A DNA stretch of 64,000 bases from Halotia branconii CENA392 (GCF_029953635.1 NZ_CP124543.1:4505455-4569454), one strand, 5' to 3'. Positions 45,031 through 54,867 are shown, counted from the stretch's first letter. Notes: generated by a model from the letters alone, not told the origin. Program-made: numbers and translations.

Positions 45031-46221
45031 TTAGATTGGTATAATTTTTTCGTAAATTCTAGACAGCTTTTGTAAAACTTCGTACTTGATAGATTCTCGT
45101 GACTTTTGAAAAAATTTTGCGTTTAAATAATCATATTGATATATCTTTAATACATTTCTAAACATTCTATCAACTTTATTCTTCTTTTTCATTAGATTTA
45201 AATATTCATAATTACAAAATGGATTTAGTTCTTGGAGTTTTAAATCATCTGAATACAGATAAACACTTTCGTAATAAAAGTAACGCATCTCTAGTGTAAT
45301 TTTTCTTTTGTTATTAAATGCTTCAAAAGCATAAGGGTATTTTTTACAATTTTCATATCCACATTCTAATAATATTTTTTTGTAATTAGTTCCTATTTTT
45401 TCCCAAATATTTGTACTTTTTTCTAAAGGTAAATATCTAGAAGCAATGGAGGGCTGAAAAATATTCCATCCGGTGAAATGTATAAAAATCACAGGTTTAT
45501 CATCAATAAAATAAGTATTTTCGTGTTGATAAACTGGATGTGAAATCAGGCTCCAATATCCTACATTAACTCCCAAATGTTTCAAAGATACTGTTTCCGG
45601 GAAAAAAGTAGGAATAAGGTTTAACCATGATTGATCGGCAGTGAGTAAATTTAATTCTCCTTCTCCTCTTCTTTGAAAGCTATATTGTGTAAGTCTATTC
45701 TTATACCATTTTATAAAGTTTTTAGTTGTGTCAGTTCTTTTCAGTCCAATGAATCCTCCGTTATAAATACCAGAAACTAACATTCTCACTTCTAAAGCAT
45801 CATAATTAGGATGATCGATAGGTGCGACTAAGTGTGGATTTAACAGGATAGAAGTTGTTTCAAGTTGCTGAAATATTTCTGTGAGTGAGTTATAGATTAA
45901 AATATCAGAGTCTAAAAACAACCATGAATGAGCAAGTTTGTTTTCGTAAATAAATTCGTGCAGCATTCCTCGTAATGCACAGCATAATTCAAAGGGCGTG
46001 TAGTAAAAGCACATTCTTTGAACTGTCTGCTGATCTGGTAGTTCTTCAAGACGAATTACCTCAAAAGGTTCTTTTGCTGGATCAAAATATTCATCTACTC
46101 TATCTGCTAATAAAACATACAATTTAATATCTGGGTTATGTTCAGTTAACGAAATTGCTAAGGCACGAGCAAAAGCTAAGTAATTCTTTGTAACAATAGT
46201 GCAGACTATTCTTGCATTCAT
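45031..46221 (-). CDS. GT-A glycosyltransferase (family 8-like)
   Basis: 396 residues. TIVTKNYLAFARALAISLTE resembles the start of GT8-like sugar transferases, with the metal site LFLDSDILIY (D104-D106), ESGIYNGGFIG-type region (SGIYNGGFIGLKR) and FIHFTGWN. The C-terminal 130 residues are unlike the canonical domain. Family assignment is by the motifs; donor sugar is unknown. Confidence 0.78.
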   Translation of the reverse strand: MNARIVCTIVTKNYLAFARALAISLTEHNPDIKLYVLLADRVDEYFDPAKEPFEVIRLEELPDQQTVQRMCFYYTPFELCCALRGMLHEFIYENKLAHSWLFLDSDILIYNSLTEIFQQLETTSILLNPHLVAPIDHPNYDALEVRMLVSGIYNGGFIGLKRTDTTKNFIKWYKNRLTQYSFQRRGEGELNLLTADQSWLNLIPTFFPETVSLKHLGVNVGYWSLISHPVYQHENTYFIDDKPVIFIHFTGWNIFQPSIASRYLPLEKSTNIWEKIGTNYKKILLECGYENCKKYPYAFEAFNNKRKITLEMRYFYYESVYLYSDDLKLQELNPFCNYEYLNLMKKKNKVDRMFRNVLKIYQYDYLNAKFFQKSRESIKYEVLQKLSRIYEKIIPI

Positions 46222-46279
46222 AATTTTTTATGAAAAAATCTCAAAAATCAAGATTAAAAAATAAGTAAATTTACAAATT

Positions 46280-47911
46280 TTATGTACGTAAACGTAAGTA
46301 ATAGCGCAAATAAAACCACTCTGGCAATAGTAAACTCAACCGACTAAAACCGTGCTTTCTAGTCAATTTAACCCAACTTTGCAACCTTTCATTAAATGGC
46401 ATCAGTCTTATATGACCTTGAATCATTCCATCAAGATCAATGTGTTGATTTTCTGGATAAAAATATGGTAATAAACTATCTGGTTCTCCTAAACAAATTT
46501 GATCTTTGAAAGATGTATTGACAGTTAGCTTAGGCAAGTCCATAGCACGCTGATATACCTGTTCTAGATTTTTATACCAACCATTTCCTGTATGTGTTTT
46601 TACTATTTTTTTATTAGTTTTTTCACCCAAATTTAAGCGCAATTCCTCATCTTCGACTAAATTTGATAGTACTTGATTGTACTCATTCAAGTCAGATACA
46701 TAAATCAGATTGCCAGTTAAACCAGGTGCATCACCACCAAGAATATCAGACTTAGGGGAGAAGTAATGACGACTTATTAGAGGAGTGCCATAACTTCCAG
46801 CTTCCAGCATGGATGTTATGGAAGTCATAGGGAATGAGTCTACGTAGATATCAGCAGCTTGATAAAAAACAGCAGTGTCTTCCCGTTCTCCAAATATCTT
46901 GATTCTCCCATTTGTTTGCTGAATAGCTGCTGACCAGTCTTCACTATTACCCGGCCCAATGACTATCAAAATAACTTGCTTATATTTTTCTAGTAACGGA
47001 ACGTGTGCATCAGCAAAACTTATGCCATCAATTGTTTGATACTTCGCTGTTCTGGCGATAGAAAGCAACAATATACTGTCTTCGGCTATCCCTAATTCTC
47101 GCTTCGCTTCTGTGCGAGAGAGAGTTCTATGAATAGGACTCAAAATAATAGGAAGTAGCGCGTTGCGTTTTTCTTCAATACCTCGACGTGCTTGTGATAG
47201 ACGCATACCAGATTCACGTAAGTTAGCTACAACATCGGTAATACTAGCTCCCAGCCAAAGATACGTGTCCGCATTATTTACAAAAATAATCGGTGGTAAC
47301 TGTTCTTTGTTTGCAAATGCAATGGTTGGAATCACGTCATCACACAAGGTATGCAGCACAATCACATCTGTCGAGGCTGCATATTCACGGAGTTGTTTAG
47401 CCCAAGAAATAAGACTGCCAATACTTTCATTCAAAACATATATCTCACCCTGACGATCGCTGACAGCATCTTTAAAGATTTTTGGTATTTCTTTTGGTGC
47501 TTGCTGCGTTAACACAAGAGAGTGCGATCGCTCTGTGTCCTGCTGAATCCAGCGCAAAAGCATTCTAGAATGTCCACCAATATTTGCTACATAAGTGGCA
47601 ACATGGAGTACATGCTTTGGTGAATCAGGACAAGGTTTGCTTTGACTGTGATCAACGCTTTTTCCTATTACTTTCCGTCCAATTGTGAGCAGAACTTCTT
47701 CGAGTTCTCGGCTGACAAAAAGACCACTATGTTTGCAAATAGCATAGAAAGCAGCGATATCAGCGTACACAGCAGCAGCCTCATAGTTGCCACGTCGCAG
47801 ATAGCCTTTGGCTTGAGTAACTAAGCTATGGAACTCTTCAAAATTTTGTTGAATCAAGCGACTGCCTTCTTCTTGCCAAAAACTGAGTGTGTTATTAGCT
47901 ATTTTTTCCAT
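46280..47911 (-). CDS. Large glycosyltransferase-like protein with N-terminal helical extension
   Basis: 543 residues. Residues 1-90 form a helical extension (FHSLVTQAKGYLRRGNYEAA) before a GT-B core: KHVLHVATYVANIGGHSRML (about 101-120), LLLSIARTAKYQTIDGISFA and FPMTSITSMLEAGSYGTPLI. The E-x7-E motif is altered (SITSMLEAG). The last 70 residues are an unusual tail ending in LLLPEWFYLRYYLRLRT. Possibly a multi-modular transferase. Confidence 0.75.
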   Translation of the reverse strand: MEKIANNTLSFWQEEGSRLIQQNFEEFHSLVTQAKGYLRRGNYEAAAVYADIAAFYAICKHSGLFVSRELEEVLLTIGRKVIGKSVDHSQSKPCPDSPKHVLHVATYVANIGGHSRMLLRWIQQDTERSHSLVLTQQAPKEIPKIFKDAVSDRQGEIYVLNESIGSLISWAKQLREYAASTDVIVLHTLCDDVIPTIAFANKEQLPPIIFVNNADTYLWLGASITDVVANLRESGMRLSQARRGIEEKRNALLPIILSPIHRTLSRTEAKRELGIAEDSILLLSIARTAKYQTIDGISFADAHVPLLEKYKQVILIVIGPGNSEDWSAAIQQTNGRIKIFGEREDTAVFYQAADIYVDSFPMTSITSMLEAGSYGTPLISRHYFSPKSDILGGDAPGLTGNLIYVSDLNEYNQVLSNLVEDEELRLNLGEKTNKKIVKTHTGNGWYKNLEQVYQRAMDLPKLTVNTSFKDQICLGEPDSLLPYFYPENQHIDLDGMIQGHIRLMPFNERLQSWVKLTRKHGFSRLSLLLPEWFYLRYYLRLRT

Positions 47912-47950
47912 ACAGTTACTTTGCTAAATCCTGCTAAGTTTTAATGGCTA

Positions 47951-49159
47951 CTACACTCCAACCTGACACACACTTTTCAAAACTGCGATCACCCGATCTT
48001 GTTCCTCTTCAGTCATTTGATGGAAAAGTGGTAAAATGATGGCGTGATCCTGGGCTTGTTCGCTTTCAACTAAGCGATCGCACTTTCCTAGTTCACAGTT
48101 ACAAGCTTCCCGACTAGTGCCACATGACCAAACTTCAATTTGATATGCGCTTTCACGGTGAGCGCACATGATACCACGTCGCGTGGCAATACCAGCATCC
48201 AGCATTACTTGCATTACTTGCACTTGGTTACACTTCTCAGGTAAGCGTACACAGTAACTTTGCCAGTTACTTCTTGCCCATGTTGGCTCTGTGGGTAATT
48301 TTAATCCCGGCACATCTGCCAGCTGTTGATCATATCTTTGGGCCAAGTAACGGCGGCGTTCTACAATCTCCGGTAGGCGTTTGAGTTGTTCTCGCCCGAC
48401 TGCGGCTTGGATATCGGTCATACGGTAGTTGTAGCCCAACATCGGGTAAGATTCAAAAATGACTTGTTTGGCTCCGTGGCGCACGGTATCAGGAACGCTC
48501 ATTCCGTGTTGTCGCCAGAGGCGAAACTGTTTATCCCATTCGGGATTATTTGTAGTCAACATCCCACCGTCGCCCGTGCTAACTACTTTGCGGGGGTGGA
48601 AGGAAAAACAAGCGATATCTCCATGTGGCTTGCCGATTTTTTCCCATTGTCCATCCCAGAGAATCTCACTGCCGATCGCACAGGCGGCATCCTCAATTAC
48701 TGGTAGATTATATTGATGGGCAACATCTAAAATGGCTTTAAGGTTACAAGGCATTCCTATTTGGTGAACAACAAGAATAGCACGAGTGCGATCGCTAATC
48801 GCATCTGCAATTAATACGGGGTTGATATTATAGCTTTGCGGTTCAATGTCCACAAATACAGGCACTGCGCCACAGTAGCGGATGCTGTTAGCCGTGGCAA
48901 TATAAGAGTGGCTGACAGTAATTACTTCATCCCCAGGCTGTACACCCACAGCTAATAGAGCTAGGTGTAATGCTGTAGTGCAATTAGAGACAGCGCAAGC
49001 ATATTTTGACCCTACGTAAGCGGCAAATTCTTGCTCAAAGGTAGCGACTTCTGGTCCTTGAGTTACCCAGCCGGACATAATAGCCCGCTTGGCTGCTTCA
49101 GCTTCAGGTTCACCCATCCAGGGTTTAGCGATCGGAATATACTGCATTTTCTCAGACAT
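47951..49159 (-). CDS. DegT/DnrJ/EryC1/StrS-family sugar aminotransferase
   Basis: 402 residues. PLP-dependent enzyme that puts an amino group on a nucleotide-linked keto-sugar. PLP lysine is K191 (CFSFHPRKVVSTGDGGML), Asp of EDAACAIGSE is the ring-N partner (157), and NTT-type contacts are seen. The C-terminal region has a cysteine-rich strip (CGTSREACNCELGKC) that recurs in family members I know. The gene overlaps the epimerase by 8 bp. Likely to supply an amino sugar for the formyl or acetyl step. Confidence 0.92.
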   Translation of the reverse strand: MSEKMQYIPIAKPWMGEPEAEAAKRAIMSGWVTQGPEVATFEQEFAAYVGSKYACAVSNCTTALHLALLAVGVQPGDEVITVSHSYIATANSIRYCGAVPVFVDIEPQSYNINPVLIADAISDRTRAILVVHQIGMPCNLKAILDVAHQYNLPVIEDAACAIGSEILWDGQWEKIGKPHGDIACFSFHPRKVVSTGDGGMLTTNNPEWDKQFRLWRQHGMSVPDTVRHGAKQVIFESYPMLGYNYRMTDIQAAVGREQLKRLPEIVERRRYLAQRYDQQLADVPGLKLPTEPTWARSNWQSYCVRLPEKCNQVQVMQVMLDAGIATRRGIMCAHRESAYQIEVWSCGTSREACNCELGKCDRLVESEQAQDHAIILPLFHQMTEEEQDRVIAVLKSVCQVGV

Positions 49160-50126
49160 TGCTTGCTTCCTTTGCCAATTTCTGTTCGCGCCACCAATTT
49201 ACCAACTGACGCAATCCTGCTTCTAAAGATACCTGTGTTTCAAAGCCCAGTAATTTTTTAGCTTTGCTGACATCTGCTAGTCTACGTGCTACGGGGTTGA
49301 CTTTGCGCTCTGGACCATATTCTGGCTGCAAATCTGATTCCATTACCTTAGCTAAACTATAGGCAAGGTCATTTAAACTGCTTTCTACGCTACTAGCGAT
49401 ATTAAACACTTCATCAGTAACATCGGCTTTAGCAGCCAATATATTGGCTCTGGCAATGTCCTCGATGTATACGAAGTCCATTGTCTGCTTGCCATCACCG
49501 AAAATTAATGGTGGTTGACCTGCGACAATACGCTCCATCCAGCGAATCAATACTTCAGTGTAGACACCGTAAATATCCATACGTGGTCCGTAGACATTGA
49601 AGTAGCGCAATGCCACATAGTCTAGCCCATACATATCGTAGAAACTGCGTAATAAGCCTTCATTAAAGACCTTGGCTGCACCGTAGATGGTGCGATTATT
49701 GTAAGGATGATGAGATTCAGTGGTGGGGAACTCCTCGGCCATGCCATATATTGAGGCTGAAGAAGCAGCAACTACCTTTTTGACTTTGGCTTTTACTGCT
49801 GCTTCCAAGACATTGAAAGTTCCATCAGCTAAAACTTCTAGTGCCAAACGCGGTTCTTCAGCACATTGGGTAATGCGAATTGCAGCCTGATGAAAGACTA
49901 TATCGACACCTTGCATGACTTCTCCTAGAAGTTTTTGATCTCGGATATCGCCTTCTACAACTACCAAAGGACCATGTTCTTTCGCCCAAGCAAGATTGTT
50001 GAGTTGTCCGCGTGTGAAGTTATCTAAAATAATAATTTCGGAAACTTCTTCTTTCACCAATAAATCGGCGATATGAGAACCGACTAAACCTGCACCACCT
50101 GTAATTAATACGCGACTATTTTTCAT
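49152..50126 (-). CDS. NAD-dependent nucleotide-sugar epimerase/dehydratase
   Basis: 324 residues. Extended short-chain dehydrogenase: GGAGLVGSH (10-18), S-x-YG(A)AK with Y148 and K152 (NNRTIYGAAKVF), RYFNVYGPRMDIYGVY, and NIASSVESSL. Closest to UDP-glucose 4-epimerase or dehydratases. Overlaps genes on both sides (8 and 11 bp). Supplies a keto- or epimerised sugar for the following aminotransferase steps. Confidence 0.88.
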   Translation of the reverse strand: MKNSRVLITGGAGLVGSHIADLLVKEEVSEIIILDNFTRGQLNNLAWAKEHGPLVVVEGDIRDQKLLGEVMQGVDIVFHQAAIRITQCAEEPRLALEVLADGTFNVLEAAVKAKVKKVVAASSASIYGMAEEFPTTESHHPYNNRTIYGAAKVFNEGLLRSFYDMYGLDYVALRYFNVYGPRMDIYGVYTEVLIRWMERIVAGQPPLIFGDGKQTMDFVYIEDIARANILAAKADVTDEVFNIASSVESSLNDLAYSLAKVMESDLQPEYGPERKVNPVARRLADVSKAKKLLGFETQVSLEAGLRQLVNWWREQKLAKEASNV

Positions 50127-51090
50127 TTTCTTGTAATTTGGTAATTTGTGTTTCTAGAGTTTGAATACGATTTAGTAAGTCAGATTTAGTTAAACCTAAC
50201 GTGCTTTTAACAGACTTAATAATATTTGCTGCTGCTGTCTTTTCTTCGCCTTCAACCTGAACTTCAAAAATTCTTAACACTCCATCATTGGTTAGTACAT
50301 CAACAAAACCTTCTGCTTTTGATCTGCCGATAACCCGGCCAGGTATGCGTCCTACATAGGTGGGAGGGTTATCTACAGGCTTGGCTTGCCACACCAACAG
50401 TTTTTTCCCTTGAAAGTAGGTGTAGGAACCGGGAAAAGGTGAGACTAATGCCCGAATAAAGCAGTCTATACTTCTAGTAGAAGTTGACCAATTAATTTCA
50501 CCATCTTCGGGAAGGCGAGTACAACAATAAGTTGCCTCAGCATTATTTTGTGGTGTACCTTTATAACCATGAAATGTTTTGACAACTGTATTTCCTAGAT
50601 GTTGTTCCTGAATTTCATTTAGTTTGTCATAGATGGTAGTTACAGTATCGTCAAGACCAATCGTAATTAGTTGTTGAAATAGAATGTTTCCCTCATCTAA
50701 ACCAGGCGATATTTTATGAATAGTGATTGCGGCAGAAGTTTCATCATTAATAATTGCCCAATTGACATTGGCGCGACCACGATAATGGGGCAACGGGGAA
50801 TAATGGACATTAATAAATGCAGACAGTTCAATCAGATTAGGTGGTAATATTTGGTTATAGGAAGAAACTACTACGCAATCTGGCTGAAATTTTAACAGTA
50901 ATGACTTAATTTGTTGCTGAGAGGTGTCTGAAAATATAGGAATATCGACTTGTTTGGCAAGGCTAACAACAGGATCATCGCATTCAGTATCTACATTTCT
51001 CACTATTCCTTGAACGTTGCACTTTGATACTAAAGATTTCAGCGCACTTAAGGTAGTTGTACCAATCCCAATTAGAAGTACATTAACCAT
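50116..51090 (-). CDS. Sugar N-formyltransferase
   Basis: 324 residues. The formyltransferase core of the methionyl-tRNA/ArnA type: INVHYSPLPHYRGRANVNWA has the catalytic Asn94 and His96, and PGLDEGNILFQ holds Asp132. It is placed among nucleotide-sugar genes and not beside tRNA genes, so a sugar substrate (as with VioF or WlaRD-type enzymes) is most likely: 10-formyl-tetrahydrofolate formylates an amino sugar. A C-terminal coiled tail (LLNRIQTLETQITKLQENEK) is unusual. Confidence 0.84.
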   Translation of the reverse strand: MVNVLLIGIGTTTLSALKSLVSKCNVQGIVRNVDTECDDPVVSLAKQVDIPIFSDTSQQQIKSLLLKFQPDCVVVSSYNQILPPNLIELSAFINVHYSPLPHYRGRANVNWAIINDETSAAITIHKISPGLDEGNILFQQLITIGLDDTVTTIYDKLNEIQEQHLGNTVVKTFHGYKGTPQNNAEATYCCTRLPEDGEINWSTSTRSIDCFIRALVSPFPGSYTYFQGKKLLVWQAKPVDNPPTYVGRIPGRVIGRSKAEGFVDVLTNDGVLRIFEVQVEGEEKTAAANIIKSVKSTLGLTKSDLLNRIQTLETQITKLQENEK

Positions 51091-51103
51091 TTACCACCTA
51101 CAT

Positions 51104-52111
51104 TCACAGCAGTTGCACAAATTCCATAGCTGAGTCATTGGGCTGTAAGGATTGTCGCCAAATAGCTTCTGCCGCTTTCAGCCCACCTGTTTGTAACCGG
51201 ATAATTGGTTCTGGTCCTACTGCTGAGGGCAGAATGGCCATGTGTCCTGGTTTTGGCTCTATTTCTGGGCATATTGGGATATGATGAATCGAAAAGGCAG
51301 ACCGTTCTATATCTCCCCAGTATTGAGCCACAAGTGCGCCTGGCCAATACTTGGCAATCATCGCGGCATCTTTCACAGATAGGACTGGTTCTGGGCGGGG
51401 TTGCAAAGCCACCAAGATCGCATCATAAGTTTTATCTGTGGGTGCTGCTACGATACTGTCAACAGTGTCTACATTAGCACCAGCATTTACTAAACCGCGT
51501 TCAATGAACGAGCTAAAAGGGTTATCACACAATAACAAAATGTTACTTGTGTAAACGGCAACTCCTGCGTCTAATAAGAGCTTGACTGCCATGATACCCA
51601 AAAATGAGAAGACATCTACTCCGGGGTGGCGTTCATTTACACCTGCCACTGGGATACCGCGTTGTTGACAGCTTGTAAGATCTACATCCTCTGGTCTAAA
51701 CTCCCACGCCTCATACATTAAGCCAATGACTGCTGTGGGCTTCATCCAAGTAATCATTTCTGCATTAATAGGACGGACGTGTCCACTGTTAGTTATAATG
51801 TCAGCCTGGGCGACAATATCTGTAGTTTTCTCGGTGATAAATTGAATTTGATCGCTCACTCCTGCTAGTTGGGCGAGTTCCAGCGTCTGGGCTTTCACTT
51901 CTTCTAGAGTGCCATAACGACTACTGCGAGCGATCGCAAATACTTTTTTTGCTCCGGCGATCGCTGCTATTACAGGGGTGACTGCATAAGCTCCAGTTGC
52001 TGCTTCTGTAAGTAAAATCAAGTTATCTAATTGCAGTTCGCAGCGTTGAACTGCTTGCTGCATCAGACTAACGAGGCGTTGGGAGTTTAAACCAGGACGG
52101 GTATCGTACAT
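51104..52111 (-). CDS. Unassigned protein with two Rossmann-like halves in the amino-sugar cassette
   Basis: 335 residues. N-terminal half has a Rossmann-like nucleotide-binding pattern (LLTEAATGAYAVTPVIAAI, then KKVFAIARSSRYGTLEEVKA) and IVAQADIITNSGHVRPINAE, as in D-2-hydroxyacid or alanine dehydrogenase-like folds. The second half (NILLLCDNPFSSFIERGLVN, SIVAAPTDKTYDAILVALQP) repeats the alternating alpha/beta pattern. It lacks a clear glycine-rich GxGxxG. Conserved-looking NERHPGVDVFSFLGIMAVKL precedes the second half. It abuts the DegT gene by a one-base overlap and is 13 bp from the formyltransferase, so it very probably serves the same pathway. Function unknown to me. Confidence 0.65.
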   Translation of the reverse strand: MYDTRPGLNSQRLVSLMQQAVQRCELQLDNLILLTEAATGAYAVTPVIAAIAGAKKVFAIARSSRYGTLEEVKAQTLELAQLAGVSDQIQFITEKTTDIVAQADIITNSGHVRPINAEMITWMKPTAVIGLMYEAWEFRPEDVDLTSCQQRGIPVAGVNERHPGVDVFSFLGIMAVKLLLDAGVAVYTSNILLLCDNPFSSFIERGLVNAGANVDTVDSIVAAPTDKTYDAILVALQPRPEPVLSVKDAAMIAKYWPGALVAQYWGDIERSAFSIHHIPICPEIEPKPGHMAILPSAVGPEPIIRLQTGGLKAAEAIWRQSLQPNDSAMEFVQLL

Positions 52112-53220
52112 TAAACGGTGACTCCCTGAAGAATGCCTTGAAGACTGTCAGCCACAGTATTAATTTGTGCTGATGTTAGTTCAGCATACATAGGTAATGA
52201 AAATATTTCTCTAGCTGCTAATTCTGAGTGTGGAAAATCTCCTATTTTATAACCTAAATCTGCATAGGCTGGTTGCAGATGTACAGGAATTGGATAGTGA
52301 ATACCTGTTTGGATGCCCTGGTCATTTAGCTTCTTTTGTAGTTCATCTCTTTGGGGCGATCGCACCGCGTATACATGGTATACGTGGCGGCTATAGGGCA
52401 TGACTGTAGGTATAGTCAAGTTGAGATCTTTAAGTAAAGCATCGTACTGTGCTGCATTTGCCCGCCGTGCCTCAGTCCATTTCTCTAAATAACGCAGTTT
52501 CACTCGCAAAATGGCTCCCTGAATACCATCCATGCGGTAGTTATAGCCTTTAATCACATGGTGATACTTACGTTCTTGACCCCAGTCACGTAGCATCTGC
52601 ATAGTATGGGCATATTCGGGATTATTGGTGACTATCATGCCTCCTTCACCATAAGCCCCTAAGTTCTTTCCAGGGTAAAAGCTAAAACAGCCAATATCAC
52701 CAATGCTACCTATCCGCTGACCCTTGTACTCAGCCCCGTGGGCTTGGGCAGCATCTTCTATGACAGTCAAACCATGACGGCGGGCAATCTCCATAATTGG
52801 TTTCATGTCCGCTGGTTGACCATACAAATGCACTGGCAAAATCGCTTTTGTGCGTTCGGTTATGGCTTTTTCGATTTGATTGACATCTATTGTGTAGCAA
52901 ACAGGGTCAATGTCTACAAAAACTGGTGTAGCTCCGGTGTAACAAATCGCGGCCACAGTAGCAACAAAAGTAAAAGGTATGGTGATCACTTCGTCACCAG
53001 CACCAATACCAGCTGCTAACAGTGCTAAATGAAGGGCACTTGTACCTGTATTGACAGCAATGCCTTGTTTAGCACTACAGTAATTGGCAAATTCTTGTTC
53101 TAAGGCTGTAACTTCATTCCCCAAAACAAATTGCGTACTTTCCAGTACTTTTAAAACTGCGCTATCAATTTCATCTTTGATACTAAGGTATTGAGTTTTC
53201 AGGTCTAGAAATGGAATCAT
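52111..53220 (-). CDS. DegT/DnrJ/EryC1/StrS-family sugar aminotransferase
   Basis: 369 residues. PLP lysine K185 (CFSFYPGKNLGAYGEGGM), with the EDAAQAHGA loop holding the Asp (156) partner. Similar to WlbC/FdtB-type aminotransferases that make a 3-amino sugar from a 3-keto nucleotide sugar. ATGA overlap with the oxidoreductase gene at 53217. Second aminotransferase of the cluster. Confidence 0.92.
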   Translation of the reverse strand: MIPFLDLKTQYLSIKDEIDSAVLKVLESTQFVLGNEVTALEQEFANYCSAKQGIAVNTGTSALHLALLAAGIGAGDEVITIPFTFVATVAAICYTGATPVFVDIDPVCYTIDVNQIEKAITERTKAILPVHLYGQPADMKPIMEIARRHGLTVIEDAAQAHGAEYKGQRIGSIGDIGCFSFYPGKNLGAYGEGGMIVTNNPEYAHTMQMLRDWGQERKYHHVIKGYNYRMDGIQGAILRVKLRYLEKWTEARRANAAQYDALLKDLNLTIPTVMPYSRHVYHVYAVRSPQRDELQKKLNDQGIQTGIHYPIPVHLQPAYADLGYKIGDFPHSELAAREIFSLPMYAELTSAQINTVADSLQGILQGVTV

Positions 53221-54251
53221 GCTGCTACCTCTAATAAATTCAATTCAACTAATTGACCACGCTGCTTGACTGATTGGGTAGCAGCTTCCAAAATCTTGAC
53301 TGTCTGTAGCCCGGCTTCGCCATCTGTAATAGGACGTTTGCCTTGGTTGATACAATCAATGAAGTGCAATCCCTCTGTTCGCAATGCTTCTGTCATATCC
53401 AACTTGGGAGACCACATATCACCAGTACGATAACCAATCAGCATTTCGTACACACTTTCAGAATTGCCATTGATGGTAATTCCCTTGTCGTAAATTTTGA
53501 CTTTTTCGCTGGGTTCCAAGTCATCATAAACAATCATGCGTTGACTACCACCAATCAGGGTGCGGCGAACTTTGACTGGTGCTAGCCAGTTAACATGAAA
53601 GTGAGCAATCAAGTTGCTTTCAAAGAAGCATGTTAAGTAAGCGATGTTTTCTGGTTCTCCCGGAACGTGGCTAATTCCTGTGGCAGAGACAGCATAAGGT
53701 TGGGATGGCAATACATAATTCATGATTGAGAGGTCATGAACTGCTAAGTCCCAGATCACATTGACATCATGCTGAAACAGCCCTAGGTTGACACGTACAG
53801 AATCATAGTAGTAAATATCTCCTAGTTGATTGGTGGCAATCAAATCATGCATCTTGCGTACAGCACCTGTATAGACAAAGGTGTGATCTACCATCAATAC
53901 CAAATTGCGTTTTTCTGCCTCTTCAATCAATCGTCTTGCTTGCTTAGAGGAGGCTGTCATTGGTTTTTCTACTAATACGTGCTTGCCAGCCTGCAATGCA
54001 GCTAAAGCCAAATCGAAGTGAGTGGAAACTGGTGTGGCAATGACAACGGCATCAATGTGAGGATCTGTAAAGATGTCTTGACAATCTGTCGTTACTTGGA
54101 TGCTGGGATAGCGAGCTTGCACCTTTGCTAGTAATTCTGGTTTAAAATCACTGACCTTGGTAACTTGTGCGCCTGGAATTTCCGCAAAATTCCGTACTAG
54201 ATTAGGCCCCCAATAACCATAGCCAATGACACCGATATTGATATTTTCCAT
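53217..54251 (-). CDS. Gfo/Idh/MocA-family nucleotide-sugar oxidoreductase (WlbA-like)
   Basis: 344 residues from ATG 54251 (MENINIGVIGYGYWGPNLVR); a TTG upstream at 54269 is less likely. NAD(P)-binding GYGYWGPNL, EKPMTA (E95-K96-P97) and the HFHVNWLAP strand are family features. With the aminotransferase and acetyltransferase beside it, it matches the WlbA-WlbC-WlbB order of 3-acetamido sugar synthesis (3-oxidation, amination, acetylation). Substrate specificity is inferred from context. Confidence 0.88.
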   Translation of the reverse strand: MENINIGVIGYGYWGPNLVRNFAEIPGAQVTKVSDFKPELLAKVQARYPSIQVTTDCQDIFTDPHIDAVVIATPVSTHFDLALAALQAGKHVLVEKPMTASSKQARRLIEEAEKRNLVLMVDHTFVYTGAVRKMHDLIATNQLGDIYYYDSVRVNLGLFQHDVNVIWDLAVHDLSIMNYVLPSQPYAVSATGISHVPGEPENIAYLTCFFESNLIAHFHVNWLAPVKVRRTLIGGSQRMIVYDDLEPSEKVKIYDKGITINGNSESVYEMLIGYRTGDMWSPKLDMTEALRTEGLHFIDCINQGKRPITDGEAGLQTVKILEAATQSVKQRGQLVELNLLEVAA

Positions 54252-54354
54252 TGCTTTTAAATTAATCAAAATCTATTAAGTATTCTTGAAATAATGACTT
54301 GTTTTATATTTTGCTTTCAGGTATATTTTCTTAAATGAGAAATAACGCTGCAAG

Positions 54355-54867
54355 TTAGCTAAAACTATTAGCTGTGGTTTCTAAATTTTGGTTGCGATCG
54401 CGTATATCACCAACTTTTTTAGCTGGCACACCTGCTACAATTGCATAATCAGGAACATCACGAGTCACTACAGCCCCAGCACCAATTACGGCTTTTTGTC
54501 CAATCGTTACCCCTGGCAAGATAGTAGCGTTACTACCAATCGATGCAGAGCGCTTGACTAAAGTTTTGACTGTATACCAGTCATCGTCAGTTTTTAAACT
54601 GCCATCTTCGTTTGTTGCACGGGGATAAAGGTCATTGGTAAACATTACTCCATGACCAATAAACACTTCATCTTCAAGGATTACCCCTTCACACAGAAAG
54701 CTATGTGATGAAATTTTGCATCTACTCCCGACGGTGACATCTTTTTGAATCTCTACAAAGGTTCCAATTTTTGTGTCATCACCAATAACGCAACCGTAGA
54801 GGTTCACGAGATTGGGATGAAAAATTTTCACATCTTTGCCCAATTTAACGTCATCATTTATTGCCAT
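54355..54867 (-). CDS. Left-handed beta-helix N-acetyltransferase (WlbB-like)
   Basis: 170 residues. Hexapeptide repeat protein: VIGDDTKIGTFVEIQKDVTV, FLCEGVILEDEVFIGHGVMF, ASIGSNATILPGVTIGQKAV and IGAGAVVTRDVPDYAIVAGV. Such enzymes move acetyl from acetyl-CoA to the amino group made by the DegT enzyme. About 100 bp from the oxidoreductase gene. Confidence 0.9.
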   Translation of the reverse strand: MAINDDVKLGKDVKIFHPNLVNLYGCVIGDDTKIGTFVEIQKDVTVGSRCKISSHSFLCEGVILEDEVFIGHGVMFTNDLYPRATNEDGSLKTDDDWYTVKTLVKRSASIGSNATILPGVTIGQKAVIGAGAVVTRDVPDYAIVAGVPAKKVGDIRDRNQNLETTANSFS

